Origin: an uncultured Bacilli bacterium
Lineage (GTDB): Bacteria; Bacillota_I; Bacilli_A; RF39; UBA660
Length of the DNA stretch: 32,293 bases
Assembly (NCBI GenBank): GCA_947632455.1
Contig: CANRPK010000015.1
Span: 1 to 32,293, forward strand
Direction of reading: 5' to 3'
Position numbers and translations under genes: made by a program. Under the pieces are notes generated by a model. The model did not search any database. It was not told the origin of the DNA and saw only the letters and a program-made list of their open reading frames with translations. Positions within the stretch are counted from its first letter, which is position 1. Every line of letters starts with the position of its first letter. This document shows, one piece after another, positions 9,141 through 18,165 of this stretch.

Positions 9141-10823
9141 ATGGCAAAGAAAAAAAGGTTTATATTTGATGAAAATTATATAAAGAGATATGCTAAAAAA
9201 GATAAAACTAAGTGGCTTATAATTGGAGTGTGCAGTTTATTTTTAATATTAGCTATTATTATGGTAGTTCTTGCAACGAGAAATCATAGTACTAAAAAGC
9301 CACAAGAGAAATTACCTAGTTATGAGGTTAAAGAAGAATTAGTAATTGAATCTGGTAGTTCTATTCCGGAATATGCAGATTATTTTAATAAATTAGAAAA
9401 TGTATCTTCTAAAGATATTAAATTAATATATCCAGAAGAATTTGAAATTAATTATGATTTAAATAGTTGTTCTGATGAAGATATGGAGAAGATTAATGAA
9501 AGTGATGCTAATTTAGATGATTTTGATTGTGTAGTTAAAACTTTAAAAAATCCGGTTATTTATGGTATTACAGTTAATGTTTTAGGTAAAGATTATGTAG
9601 TTAATTTAAAAGTTGTAGATACTGTAGCCCCAATGGTTTTAACAAAAGATATTGAAATATTTGCCGATGATCCTTATGCCCCTAGTGATTTTGTGGAATT
9701 ATGTTCAGATATAAGTGATGTTTGTAAAGTAAGTTTTGTAGTTGATGATGTAGATGAAGAAGGAAATCCAATTAATTACGCGGATTTTAAAGAACCAGGA
9801 ACTTATACAGTTAATTTGGTAGCAACAGATTTATATGATAATGCAACAGAAAAATTTAGTGCAGAACTTACAATTATTCAACCAGAAAGATTGGTATATT
9901 TAGTTTCATTTAATAGTGATGGTGGAACTTCAGTTAAGAGTATAAAAGTACAAGAAGGAGATAAGATTGAAGAACCTGAAGAACCAGTTAAAGATGGTTA
10001 TATATTTGATGGTTGGTATTATGGTTCAAAGAAATTTGATTTTTCTACTCCAATAAGTACAAATATGAATTTAAAAGCCCATTGGAATAAAATTCCAACT
10101 GAACCTGAAAATCCTTCAGGAGGTAATCCTTCTGGTGGTAATCCTTCAGGTGGAGGTAGTGGTACTACAACTCCAAGCGGTCCAATAAATGTTTCAAGTG
10201 TAACTTTAAATTATAAAACTATGTATATTAAAGTAGGAGAAAGTAAAACAGTTAGTGCGACAGTAAAACCAGATAATGCCACAAACAAGGCGGTTACATG
10301 GAGCAGTAGTGATACAAGTATTGCAACAGTAAATAATGGAGTTATTACGGGAGTTAAAGCAGGAACGGTAACTATAACGGCAACAGCTCAAGGTAAGAGT
10401 GGCAGTGTTCAAGTTGTAATAAAAGATAATACAACAACTACATGTCAATATGGTGATACTAACTATAATACTAATTTATATATCTTATCAGTTGATTTAA
10501 CTAAGAATGGATGTGCGTTAAATCCTAATAGTAGTCCTGAAGAAAATCTATCTACAAGTGATTATTCACGAGTAAGAAGAGAATTAGAAGCTATGGGTAT
10601 TAAGTTTGCTAGTAGTAGTGATTTTAAACATCAAGTATCAAGAATAGCAGTTAGAAATACTTCTGGTTTAGGTTTAGTTGGTTATCAAATAGTTATTAAC
10701 ATTGAATTAATAGATGCTGATAATCCATACTTTGTAATGAGTGCAGAATATGTGTTAAAACCTGATGGTTCAAGAGTAATAAGAAAAAGTAATATAGCTA
10801 AAAATGGAGTTAAATTTCAATAA
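9141..10823 (+). CDS. Cell-surface protein with InlB-type repeat and Big2 domain
   Basis: This 560-residue protein is anchored by one N-terminal membrane segment (about 25-46) after a very basic start (AKKKRFIF). Extracellular parts in order: an Ig-like pair (about 65-250), one InlB B-repeat/Listeria-Bacteroides repeat (about 252-314, ending DGWYYGSKKFDFST...LKAHW), a Gly/Ser/Pro linker (SGGNPSGGNPSGGG), one Big2 domain (about 349-425, VTWSSSDTSIATV...GTVTITA), and an unrecognised C-terminal domain (about 430-560) with two Cys. Such modules usually mediate adhesion or wall contact. The ribosome site AGGGTGATAAT is the same as that of the 624 gene. There is no sortase motif. It converges on typA and shares its terminator. 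Confidence 0.85.
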   Translation: MAKKKRFIFDENYIKRYAKKDKTKWLIIGVCSLFLILAIIMVVLATRNHSTKKPQEKLPSYEVKEELVIESGSSIPEYADYFNKLENVSSKDIKLIYPEEFEINYDLNSCSDEDMEKINESDANLDDFDCVVKTLKNPVIYGITVNVLGKDYVVNLKVVDTVAPMVLTKDIEIFADDPYAPSDFVELCSDISDVCKVSFVVDDVDEEGNPINYADFKEPGTYTVNLVATDLYDNATEKFSAELTIIQPERLVYLVSFNSDGGTSVKSIKVQEGDKIEEPEEPVKDGYIFDGWYYGSKKFDFSTPISTNMNLKAHWNKIPTEPENPSGGNPSGGNPSGGGSGTTTPSGPINVSSVTLNYKTMYIKVGESKTVSATVKPDNATNKAVTWSSSDTSIATVNNGVITGVKAGTVTITATAQGKSGSVQVVIKDNTTTTCQYGDTNYNTNLYILSVDLTKNGCALNPNSSPEENLSTSDYSRVRRELEAMGIKFASSSDFKHQVSRIAVRNTSGLGLVGYQIVINIELIDADNPYFVMSAEYVLKPDGSRVIRKSNIAKNGVKFQ

Positions 10824-10849
10824 AAAAAAGAGTTTAACTCTTTTTTTTA
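10822..10849. terminator. Shared bidirectional terminator
   Basis: AAAAAAAGAGTT / AACTCTTTTTTT forms a symmetrical A/T-flanked hairpin between the convergent surface-protein gene and typA. Confidence 0.85.
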
Positions 10850-12649
10850 ACGATTTTCTCTAAAACGATCTTTAGGATCTAAGATTTTTTTACGTAAACG
10901 TAAAGCATCAGGAGTTATTTCAACGTATTCATCATCTTCAATAAATTCTAAGGCTTCTTCTAAAGTAAAAGTTTTAGGTTTAGTTAAGTTAATAGCTTCA
11001 TCAGAACCACTAGCTCGAGTATTAGTTAAGTTTTTATTTTTACAGGGATTAACATCTAAATCATTATCACGATTATTAATACCGATAATCATTCCTACAT
11101 ATACATCAGTTGCGGGTTCAATAATTAATGTACCACGATCTTGAAGGTTCCATAAAGAATAACCTAGAGCTTTACCATTTTCCATAGAAACTAAAACACC
11201 ATTTTTACGACGAGATATAGGACCAACATAAGGCTTATAGGTATCAAAAGAACGAACCATAACACCTTCACCTTTAGTATTAGTAATAAAACTACTACGA
11301 TAACCAATTAATCCACGAGTTGGAGCGCTAAATTCTAGATGAACATAATTATCATCACCATTATTAATTAATTCTAAAGTTCCTTTTCTTTCTTGTAAAT
11401 CACTAATTACTGTACCAGAATATTCACTAGGAACATTAATAATAACTTTTTCAAATGGTTCACATTTAACCCCATTAATTTCTTCTAATAATACTTCAGG
11501 TTTAGATACAGATAATTCATAACCTTCACGACGCATATTTTCAAGAAGAATAGATAAGTGTAATTCCCCACGACCACTTACTTTATATCCATCAGCGCCA
11601 GGAATTTCTTCGACTAGTAAACCAACATTAGTTTCAAGTTCTTTTTCTAATCTTTCTTTAATATGACGAGTAGTTAAGAATTTACCACTTTGACCAGCAA
11701 AAGGGGAGTTATTAACTAAAAAATTCATAGATAGGGTAGGGCGTTCAATAATAATTGGTGGTAAAGGATCAACAGTTCCATGTTCACATATAGTATCACC
11801 AATAGAAATATCAGAACAACCAGCGATGGTTACGATATCACCATAATAGGCAACATCTTTTTCAATCTTTTTAATTCCTTCATTAACAAATAATTTACTA
11901 ATACGGAAAGATTCCACTTTACCATCATTTTTAACTAAAGTAACCATTTCACCATTTTTAATTTTGCCTTTATTAATACGACCAACACCTAAACGACCAA
12001 TATAATCATCATAGCCTAAATTAGATATTTGTAATTGTAAAGGATCATTTTCATTACCTTTAAATGGTTCAACTAAATTTATAATTGTTTCTAAAAGAGG
12101 AGATATATCTTTACCTTCTTCATCTAAACTAGTAGAACATGTACCATTTTTAGCAATACCATAGATTATTGGGAAATCTAATTGTTCATCAGTGGCATTT
12201 AATTCCATGAATAGATTAAAAGTCATATCTACAACTTCGGCAGGACGAGCATCTTTTTTATCTATTTTATTAATAAATAGAATAGGTTTTAAATTTTGTT
12301 CTAAAGCTTTATTTAAAACAAAACGGGTTTGAGGCATAGGGCCCTCTGCGGAATCAACTAATAAAACAACAGTATCAACGGTTTTGATAACTCTTTCTAC
12401 TTCACTAGAAAAGTCAGCATGTCCGGGAGTATCAACAATATTTATTTTATAATCTTTATAACGAATAGCACAGTTTTTAGAATAAATAGTGATACCTCTT
12501 TCTTTTTCAAGATCATTGGAATCCATAACTCTTTCAACAATATTTTCATGTTCACTATAAACTCCATTTTGTTCTAATAAGGCATCAACTAAAGTACTTT
12601 TACCAGCATCAACATGGGCAACCACGGCTATATTTATGATTTTTTCCAT
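10847..12649 (-). CDS. typA: Ribosome-associated GTPase TypA/BipA
   Basis: TypA (BipA) is a translational GTPase of the EF-G/LepA group that helps 50S assembly and growth under stress. The 600-residue protein has normal length. G1 is AHVDAGKSTL (about 11-20), G2 lies in KERGITI, G3 is DTPGHADF (about 74-81) and G4 is NKID (about 128-131). Domains II, III and V and the BipA-specific C-terminal domain (about 480-600) follow. The ATG at 12649 has AAAGAAGTTGAG upstream. It is transcribed alone from a promoter at 12684-12712 and ends at the shared terminator near 10822-10849. Confidence 0.96.
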   Translation of the reverse strand: MEKIINIAVVAHVDAGKSTLVDALLEQNGVYSEHENIVERVMDSNDLEKERGITIYSKNCAIRYKDYKINIVDTPGHADFSSEVERVIKTVDTVVLLVDSAEGPMPQTRFVLNKALEQNLKPILFINKIDKKDARPAEVVDMTFNLFMELNATDEQLDFPIIYGIAKNGTCSTSLDEEGKDISPLLETIINLVEPFKGNENDPLQLQISNLGYDDYIGRLGVGRINKGKIKNGEMVTLVKNDGKVESFRISKLFVNEGIKKIEKDVAYYGDIVTIAGCSDISIGDTICEHGTVDPLPPIIIERPTLSMNFLVNNSPFAGQSGKFLTTRHIKERLEKELETNVGLLVEEIPGADGYKVSGRGELHLSILLENMRREGYELSVSKPEVLLEEINGVKCEPFEKVIINVPSEYSGTVISDLQERKGTLELINNGDDNYVHLEFSAPTRGLIGYRSSFITNTKGEGVMVRSFDTYKPYVGPISRRKNGVLVSMENGKALGYSLWNLQDRGTLIIEPATDVYVGMIIGINNRDNDLDVNPCKNKNLTNTRASGSDEAINLTKPKTFTLEEALEFIEDDEYVEITPDALRLRKKILDPKDRFRENR

Positions 12650-12683
12650 AAACTCAACTTCTTTCTTTTTTCAAAACTAATAT

Positions 12684-12712
12684 AGTTTACCACAAAAGAA
12701 GATGTTTGACAA
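12684..12712 (-). promoter_or_regulatory. Promoter of typA
   Basis: Reading the minus strand, TTGTCA (12712-12707), 17 bp, TAAACT (12689-12684). It overlaps the terminator tail of the gene behind it. Confidence 0.6.
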
Positions 12713-12747
12713 GAAAAAAGAACATTATCTTTGGATATTATGTTCTT
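12712..12747 (-). terminator. Terminator of the 12725-13972 gene
   Basis: On the minus strand AAGAACAT ... ATGTTCTT is followed by TTTTCTTG. The stem includes the final codons of the gene. Confidence 0.75.
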
Positions 12748-13972
12748 TGGAAAAAATTATATTATTAATTATAGATATAGTTTCACTATAATATGCTGGT
12801 AAAGAATAATATCTACTATTTTTAATAACATTTATAATATCATTTTTATAGTTATCATTAAGAGATAATTCTAAGAAACATTTAATAAATAAAGAGTTTA
12901 ATATTAATTTAGTTTCAAGATAAGAATTTTTAGCAATATCATCATTAGAATAATCTAAATCCATAGCGCATTCAAATACTCTTTCAAGTAATACTTCAAA
13001 AGATGTAATAGATATTATTTCGGGATCTAAAAGGGGAAAAGGCAAATTATCGATGGTATAATTATTTAAAAAATAAGTTTCGGCTTCTTGTAATTCCGGC
13101 ATAGATAATAATAAATATTTTTTAATTATTAAATGTTCTTTTAATTTAGGATCAGTAACATCTTTTAAATAATTATTAAGATATATTAGATAATAAGTTA
13201 AAAAGATAGACATTTCACTAGTATAACTAACATTTATTGGTTCTTCATCATCTTCCATTAATTCATCCATAGAAAAGCGATAATCTAAAAGACTAGATGC
13301 ATATTCTAAGCGTTCATATTTTAATTTTTGCATTTGGGTAGGATTTTCAGAAAATAGAGCAATATTCCATCCCGAATTAGTAAAATAACCATCACTATCT
13401 AATAAACAAGTATTAGCGTTAGCTAAACACATTTTTAATTTTAATAACATATCACTATCAAATTCATTTAAGGCGTTATTAAATTTAGTTATAGTATCTT
13501 GCAAATAAATAGTAAGAAAGGGAATTAATTTAGTATTTCCTTCATATTCTTTTCTAGCAATTTTTAAATATATTTGCATAATTAAATTACAATAGTTAAA
13601 GTATTCTTTATTTTCATCTATGGGAATACTTAAGCCTAAGGCATTATAAATATTAACATTATGAATATATTCATCAATAGTAAAATCTAAATCATCCATG
13701 TTAATATCTTGAGTTAATTCGGTAAAAAGTTCCTCTAAATCATTAATTACTAAATCTTCATCATCCATAGTTAAGCAATTACTATATTTTTCACATAAAT
13801 TATATAAAATTAAATCAAAATTAAAATTTAAGGTAATATCTTCCATCATAATAAATTTTAAAGTTAATAATTCAAAAGCTTCTTTTAAATTAACAATATT
13901 TATTCTATCTTCATTACTTATAGTAACATATAAATCTAATAAGCTAAAAATCATAAATTCTGGATGTAACAT
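12725..13972 (-). CDS. Large acidic protein of unknown function, 415 aa
   Basis: This 415-residue protein has no signal peptide or membrane segment and is not one I recognise. It is strongly acidic, with clusters such as MEDDEEPIN (about 240-248) and a DLEELFTELTQDINMDDLDF stretch (about 79-98). It looks almost wholly alpha-helical, with regularly spaced Leu/Ile/Tyr, so a helical repeat or scaffold fold is possible. The ATG at 13972 has AGGGGGA upstream and a good promoter (13996-14024). It is a single-gene unit with its own terminator. Codon use matches the core genes around it, so it is probably a lineage-specific chromosomal gene rather than an import. Confidence 0.75.
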   Translation of the reverse strand: MLHPEFMIFSLLDLYVTISNEDRINIVNLKEAFELLTLKFIMMEDITLNFNFDLILYNLCEKYSNCLTMDDEDLVINDLEELFTELTQDINMDDLDFTIDEYIHNVNIYNALGLSIPIDENKEYFNYCNLIMQIYLKIARKEYEGNTKLIPFLTIYLQDTITKFNNALNEFDSDMLLKLKMCLANANTCLLDSDGYFTNSGWNIALFSENPTQMQKLKYERLEYASSLLDYRFSMDELMEDDEEPINVSYTSEMSIFLTYYLIYLNNYLKDVTDPKLKEHLIIKKYLLLSMPELQEAETYFLNNYTIDNLPFPLLDPEIISITSFEVLLERVFECAMDLDYSNDDIAKNSYLETKLILNSLFIKCFLELSLNDNYKNDIINVIKNSRYYSLPAYYSETISIINNIIFSKEHNIQR

Positions 13973-13995
13973 AATTTTTCCCCCTAATGGGTTTT

Positions 13996-14062
13996 ATTAT
14001 AAACAGAAAAAAAAGATAATGCAAGTAGTTTAAAAGAAATAATTTCTTTAAACGTCATTATC
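13996..14062 (-). promoter_or_regulatory. Promoter of the 12725-13972 gene with overlapping inverted repeat
   Basis: Minus-strand TTGCAT (14024-14019), 17 bp, TATAAT (14001-13996). A large imperfect inverted repeat (14015-14062) overlaps the -35. Its outer arms are GATAATG / CATTATC and its inner arms GTTTAAAAGAAAT / ATTTCTTTAAAC. The position suits an operator, but the binding protein is unknown. Confidence 0.6.
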
Positions 14063-14086
14063 ATATATTTAGAATATAATTCTAGG

Positions 14087-14151
14087 AATTAAACTGGTTT
14101 TCTTAAATTAAGAAAATATAAGAGGGGTGAGGTTTAATTAATCCTCTTTTT
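14087..14151 (+). promoter_or_regulatory. Leader-like region with alternative hairpins and a terminator
   Basis: This lies in the 328-bp gap before the 14301 gene. A perfect hairpin (TTTTCTTAA A TTAAGAAAA, 14098-14116) is followed by a terminator-like hairpin (AAGAGG ... CCTCTT then T, 14120-14151). The loop of the latter holds GTTTAATT (14132-14139), which is complementary to AATTAAAC (14087-14094). The two pairings compete, as in an attenuator or riboswitch. It matches no riboswitch class I know, and the upstream promoter (TATAAT near 14075-14080) has no clear -35. Confidence 0.4.
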
Positions 14152-14265
14152 AGTGTGAAGTTTTATTTAATCCCTTATTATAATTATAGCGTATATAAGT
14201 AAAAAATTCGACAAAAAATATATTTTTAGGTATATATTATGCCAATTATTTACATACTATAAACA

Positions 14266-14282
14266 GAGATAAATGGTATCTC
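14266..14282 (+). promoter_or_regulatory. Small hairpin just before the RBS of the 14301 gene
   Basis: GAGATA, loop AATGG, TATCTC sits 7 nt before AAGGAGG. A candidate promoter upstream is TCGACA-N17-TATATA near 14208-14236. The hairpin may protect the 5' end or modulate translation. Confidence 0.35.
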
Positions 14283-14300
14283 AAGAAAAGGAGGATAAAA

Positions 14301-15017
14301 ATGAAGAAGTTATTTTTGATATTAACATTATTTTTAATGGTGATGGTTCCTCAAGTTTATGCCTTAGCTTATGAAAATGTGGCAGTATTAAATAATAATG
14401 ATTCTTTTAAGGGTGGTACTCCTAAAATTGTGGGAAATGGAACAAGTAATGTAACAATTACGTATGATGCAGCCCAATTAAAAATGGTTGGTGCAGATCG
14501 TGATATTGGTAGAACTATTGATGCAGCATGGGTTGGAGTTAAAGTCGTGGCACCTAAGGATGTAGCTATAGATACTTTAAGAAACGCTACTTATATAAAT
14601 GGGTCAGATGATACTAAAAAATCATTTTGGAATAACCAAGATAGTTTTAAAAGTGATCAAGCAAGTGATGAACATTATATAAATGTTTTTGGAGCGGTTA
14701 CAAAAGATATTTTAACTAAAGCGGCTAGTACAGGAACAAATATAAAATATACTTGGAAGTTTGATTGGAATAATGATAATACTTATGATCAAACGGTGAC
14801 TTTAATAATTAATCCAGAAGGAGTAGTACTTACAGCTAAAGATACTGATAATGTAATATGGAATGAAGAAACTTATGAAGAATATAAAAAAGATGAAACT
14901 ATTAATGAGGGACCAAAAACAGGTGATGAATTACCATTAGATTTAGGAATAATGTTTATAAGTTTAATATCAGAAGTATATGCGATTAAAAAATTTAAGT
15001 TATTAGAAAGTAGATAA
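14301..15017 (+). CDS. Secreted surface protein with PKTGD sorting-like tail
   Basis: This 238-residue protein has a classical Sec signal peptide (about 1-22, MKKLFLILTLFLMVMVPQVYA, cleavage after A). A beta-rich extracellular domain follows (about 23-195; AWVGVKV, KYTWKFDWNNDNTYDQTVTL). The C-terminus has GPKTGDELPLD (about 202-212), a moderately hydrophobic stretch and the basic end KKFKLLESR. PKTGD followed by a hydrophobic span and Lys/Arg is the layout of LPXTG-type sortase signals, though the hydrophobic span here is short and contains E and D, so function is uncertain. No sortase gene is in the window. The RBS AAGGAGG and ATG at 14301 are clear. I do not recognise the main domain. Confidence 0.8.
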   Translation: MKKLFLILTLFLMVMVPQVYALAYENVAVLNNNDSFKGGTPKIVGNGTSNVTITYDAAQLKMVGADRDIGRTIDAAWVGVKVVAPKDVAIDTLRNATYINGSDDTKKSFWNNQDSFKSDQASDEHYINVFGAVTKDILTKAASTGTNIKYTWKFDWNNDNTYDQTVTLIINPEGVVLTAKDTDNVIWNEETYEEYKKDETINEGPKTGDELPLDLGIMFISLISEVYAIKKFKLLESR

Positions 15018-15032
15018 TTCTACTTTTTTTTT
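15007..15032 (+). terminator. Terminator of the 14301-15017 gene
   Basis: AAAGTAGA, TAAT, TCTACTTT plus a T run. The loop holds the stop codon. Confidence 0.85.
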
Positions 15033-15070
15033 AATTACTTAATTGTTATAATTAAAAAAGGGAGATTATC

Positions 15071-17221
15071 ATGAATGAAGAAATTATTAAAAATATAAGT
15101 TTAGAACTTAATATAAAAGAAATACAAGTAAAAAATACACTTAATTTATTAGAAAATGGCGCGACTATTCCATTTATTGCCAGATATCGAAAAGAAGCAA
15201 CGGGTTCATTAGATGAAAATCAAATAAGTAAAATAAATGAAGTATATACTTATCAAGTAAATTTAGAAAAAAGGAAATTAGATGTTATTAGATTAATAGA
15301 GGAAAAGGGTTTATTAACTGAAGATTTAGAAAAGAAAATAAAAGACGCAACTAAATTAGTAGAGGTAGAAGATCTATATCGACCTTTTAAGGAAAAGAAA
15401 AAAACTAAAGCAACGGAAGCTATAAAATTAGGTTTAGAACCACTTGCTAAAGAAATATTAAATGAAAATAAAAATATATATATGATTGCTTCTAAATTTA
15501 TTAATGATAAAGTTAAAAATATAGATATGGCTATAGAACAAGCTTTATATATAGTCGCAGAGAATATAAGTGATAATGCAAGTTTTAGAAAATATATACG
15601 TAATAATATGGAAAAATATGGAATATTAAAAGTTAATAAAAAGAAAAATAAAGAAGATAATAATAAAATATATGAAATGTATTATGATTATAATGAAAAA
15701 GTTGAATATATTAAACCTCATAGAATACTAGCTATAAATAGAGGAGAAAAAGAAGATATATTAAATGTTAATATTGAAGTAAATAAAGATTATATACAGA
15801 ATTATCTTAAAAATAAATTAATTCATAAAATAGATTATCCTACAGCTAAATTATTAGAACTAGCAATAAATGATGCTTTAAAAAGATTGATAATACCAAG
15901 CATTGAAAGAGAAGTTAGAACATCTTTAACTGAAAAAGCTGAAGATGCCGCGATTGTAAATTTTAGTAAAAATTTACATAATATTTTACTTCAACCACCA
16001 ATTAAAGATAAAAAAGTTTTAGGGTTTGATCCCGCATTTAGAACTGGTTGTAAACTTGCCGTGGTAAATGAAGTAGGAGATTTATTACATATTGATTTAG
16101 TAAATCCTCATACATCGGTAAATAAAATAAATGAAGAAAAACAAAAAATATTAGCTTTAATTGATAAATATGATATTGATATTATTGCTATAGGTAATGG
16201 TACAGCTTCAAGAGAAAGTGAAGCATTTATTGCAAGTACAATAAAAGAAGCTAAAAAACAAGTTAATTATATAATTGTAAATGAAGCAGGAGCTAGTGTT
16301 TATTCGGCTTCTAAATTAGCTCAAGAAGAATTTCCAGATTTACATGTAGAACAAAGAAGTGCGGTTTCGATTGCCAGAAGATTAATAGATCCTTTAAGTG
16401 AATTAGTAAAAATTGATCCTAAAAGTATTGGAGTGGGGATGTATCAACATGATGTAACAGAAAAAAAGTTAGAAAAAGAACTTACTTTTGTAGTAGAAAC
16501 AGCGGTTAATAGTGTAGGAGTAAATGTTAATACAGCTTCTTTAGAATTATTAAGCTATATATCTGGTTTAAATAAAAAAATGGCTCAAAAATTAATTGAT
16601 TATAAAAGAAAAGTGGGAAAAATAAAAAATAGAGAAGAATTAAAAAAAGTTTTTTCACCAAAAGTTTATGAACAAGCAATAGGTTTTTTAAGAATTCCAG
16701 ATGCTTATGATTATTTTGATAAAACGGCTATTCATCCCGAAAGTTATAATATTGCTTTAAATATTTTAAATAAATATAATTTAACTAAAGATGATATGGG
16801 AACGGATAAAATAAAAAAAGTTTTAAATAATATTGATGTTACTAGTTTAAGTAATGAAGTAAATAGTGATGTATATACCGTTACAGATATTATTAAAAGT
16901 TTAACTTTTCCCCTTAGAGATCCAAGAGATGAGATAGCTGCGCCAGTTTTAAGAAGTGATGTTTTAACTATTGATGATTTAAAAGTAGGGATGGAATTAG
17001 AAGGGGTAGTAAGAAATGTCATTGATTTTGGAGCATTTATTGATGTAGGTTTACATGATGATGCTCTAGTACATATTTCCCAAATTAGTGATGATTATAT
17101 AAAACACCCTAGTGATGTTTTGAGTGTTGGAGACATTGTTAAGGCTTATGTTTTAGATGTCGATAAAGAACGACAAAGGGTTTCTTTGACACTTAAAACT
17201 AGTTCTTTGATAAATTTATAG
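15071..17221 (+). CDS. tex: Tex family RNA-binding S1-domain protein
   Basis: This 716-residue protein is a full-length Tex/YhgF, a conserved nucleic-acid-binding protein linked to transcription and RNA handling. Visible parts in order: the Tex N-terminal helical region with GATIPFIARYRKEATG (about 30-45), a YqgF/RuvC-like domain around VLGFDPAFRTGCKLAVV (about 316-332), helix-hairpin-helix segments (about 485-560, NTASLELL and GKIKNREELKKV), and a C-terminal S1 domain (about 640-716, GVVRNVIDFGAFIDVG ... SLTLK). The ATG at 15071 follows AAAGGGAG. It appears to be a single gene with a TATAAT just upstream. No clear terminator is seen before the 17253 promoter. Confidence 0.95.
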   Translation: MNEEIIKNISLELNIKEIQVKNTLNLLENGATIPFIARYRKEATGSLDENQISKINEVYTYQVNLEKRKLDVIRLIEEKGLLTEDLEKKIKDATKLVEVEDLYRPFKEKKKTKATEAIKLGLEPLAKEILNENKNIYMIASKFINDKVKNIDMAIEQALYIVAENISDNASFRKYIRNNMEKYGILKVNKKKNKEDNNKIYEMYYDYNEKVEYIKPHRILAINRGEKEDILNVNIEVNKDYIQNYLKNKLIHKIDYPTAKLLELAINDALKRLIIPSIEREVRTSLTEKAEDAAIVNFSKNLHNILLQPPIKDKKVLGFDPAFRTGCKLAVVNEVGDLLHIDLVNPHTSVNKINEEKQKILALIDKYDIDIIAIGNGTASRESEAFIASTIKEAKKQVNYIIVNEAGASVYSASKLAQEEFPDLHVEQRSAVSIARRLIDPLSELVKIDPKSIGVGMYQHDVTEKKLEKELTFVVETAVNSVGVNVNTASLELLSYISGLNKKMAQKLIDYKRKVGKIKNREELKKVFSPKVYEQAIGFLRIPDAYDYFDKTAIHPESYNIALNILNKYNLTKDDMGTDKIKKVLNNIDVTSLSNEVNSDVYTVTDIIKSLTFPLRDPRDEIAAPVLRSDVLTIDDLKVGMELEGVVRNVIDFGAFIDVGLHDDALVHISQISDDYIKHPSDVLSVGDIVKAYVLDVDKERQRVSLTLKTSSLINL

Positions 17222-17252
17222 TAAATTTTTTTGAAAAATATGTAAAAAAGGG

Positions 17253-17300
17253 TTGCAATAATAAAAATTATTTGATATGATTTTTTATAGTAAAGGAGGT
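17253..17300 (+). promoter_or_regulatory. Promoter and RBS of the expressed cassette gene
   Basis: TTGCAA (17253-17258), 17 bp, TATGAT (17276-17281), then AAAGGAGGT (17292-17300) 7 bp before the ATG. This is the only complete promoter-RBS-ATG set attached to the three related cassette bodies. Confidence 0.75.
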
Positions 17301-17307
17301 ATTTCAA

Positions 17308-18003
17308 ATGGAAAGGAAAAATACAGTTTTATTAACAGTAATCGCTGTGGCAACTCTTTTAGTTGCAGTCGTTGGTGCAACTTTCGCATATTTCACTGCT
17401 ACTAGTACTAATGACGATAATAGTGCTGGAACAGCCGCTGCTACTACTGCAAAAGTTGCACAAGTTAAACTAAGTGCTTCTGCTATTGAAGGATCTAAAG
17501 AGGCTATTTGGCCTGGTACTTCTAATTATATTGGAACTAGTGTATCTGCTAGTGTAGAGGAAGAAGGATCTAACAGCGAAGCTACATATGAGGTAAATTA
17601 TACATTAACAGGTTCTGTAACTCCTAGTGCTGCTTTCTCTCAAGGTAAAATTGATTGGAAATTATATAAAGTAACTGAAGAAGTTAAGACACCAGTTACT
17701 TGTACTCCAGTTTCTGATGGAGGAGAAAATAAATTTTCACAAACTTGTACTTTAGATACGAAGTTAACCGGAGATACTGCTGTTGAAGCTGCTAGTGGAA
17801 GTATTGAAGTTGGTTCAAGTGATGCTGAGACTGTTACATATACTGGAACTATAAAAACTGGTGCTGCGACTGAGTATTTTTACTTAGTTTATACTTATGA
17901 AAGTAAACCTGAAACTGATCAAAGTGCTGATGCTGGAGGCACTAAAACTGTTACAGCTGCTATAACTGATGTTACAAGCAATAGTGTTAAAGTTGCTTCA
18001 TAA
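17308..18003 (+). CDS. Expressed SipW-type surface protein (TasA/camelysin-like), cassette 1
   Basis: This 231-residue protein has a SipW-type signal (1-31: basic start MERKN, long hydrophobic core, GATFAYFTA) and a Thr/Ser/Ala-rich beta domain. Two Cys (about 131 and 148, VTCTP and SQTCTL) could form a disulfide, and the same pair occurs in cassettes 2 and 3. A conserved turn is seen as WPGTSNYIGTSVSASV (cassette 2: YPGTMNYVGTSVSASI). The C-terminal motif TDQSADAGG corresponds to NQ..DQG in relatives. It should be exported, processed by the SipW-like enzyme at 24731, and form surface fibres or a matrix as TasA does; that role is inferred. Bases 17312-17402 recur, inverted and identical, at 20532-20622, and 17360-17412 recur directly at 19038-19090, so this is the likely expression site of a variable locus. 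Confidence 0.85.
   Translation: MERKNTVLLTVIAVATLLVAVVGATFAYFTATSTNDDNSAGTAAATTAKVAQVKLSASAIEGSKEAIWPGTSNYIGTSVSASVEEEGSNSEATYEVNYTLTGSVTPSAAFSQGKIDWKLYKVTEEVKTPVTCTPVSDGGENKFSQTCTLDTKLTGDTAVEAASGSIEVGSSDAETVTYTGTIKTGAATEYFYLVYTYESKPETDQSADAGGTKTVTAAITDVTSNSVKVAS
17312..17402 (+). repeat. 91-bp repeat, copy A (inverted partner at 20532-20622)
   Basis: These bases encode residues 2-31 of the surface protein. Read base by base they are identical to the reverse complement of 20532-20622. Identity stops at once on both sides (GAA versus TAA upstream, TAGTACT versus CGCAACC downstream). The last 43 bp plus the next 10 are also found directly repeated at 19038-19090. Confidence 0.95.
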
Positions 18004-18023
18004 TTATAATTTAAAATTGAATG

Positions 18024-18049
18024 AAACTATCCTGAGTGATAGTTTTTTT
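18024..18049 (+). terminator. Terminator of cassette 1
   Basis: AAACTATC, loop CTGAGT, GATAGTTT, T run. The stem sequence AAACTATC is shared with the cassette 3 terminator. Confidence 0.85.
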
Positions 18050-18081
18050 GATAAAAAATATTTTTTTATAATATTTAGTTA

Positions 18082-18124
18082 AATAAAAAAAGTAGATAGT
18101 TATTAATTTCTATCTGCTTCTTTT
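18082..18124 (-). terminator. Hairpin, probable minus-strand terminator
   Basis: AAGTAGATAG / CTATCTGCTT (18090-18119) has a T run only on the minus strand. It would end transcription coming from the dinJ/yafQ remnant. Confidence 0.55.
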
Positions 18125-18165
18125 AATATTATTCCATAATTTTTTTATCATAATAAATTTTAATA

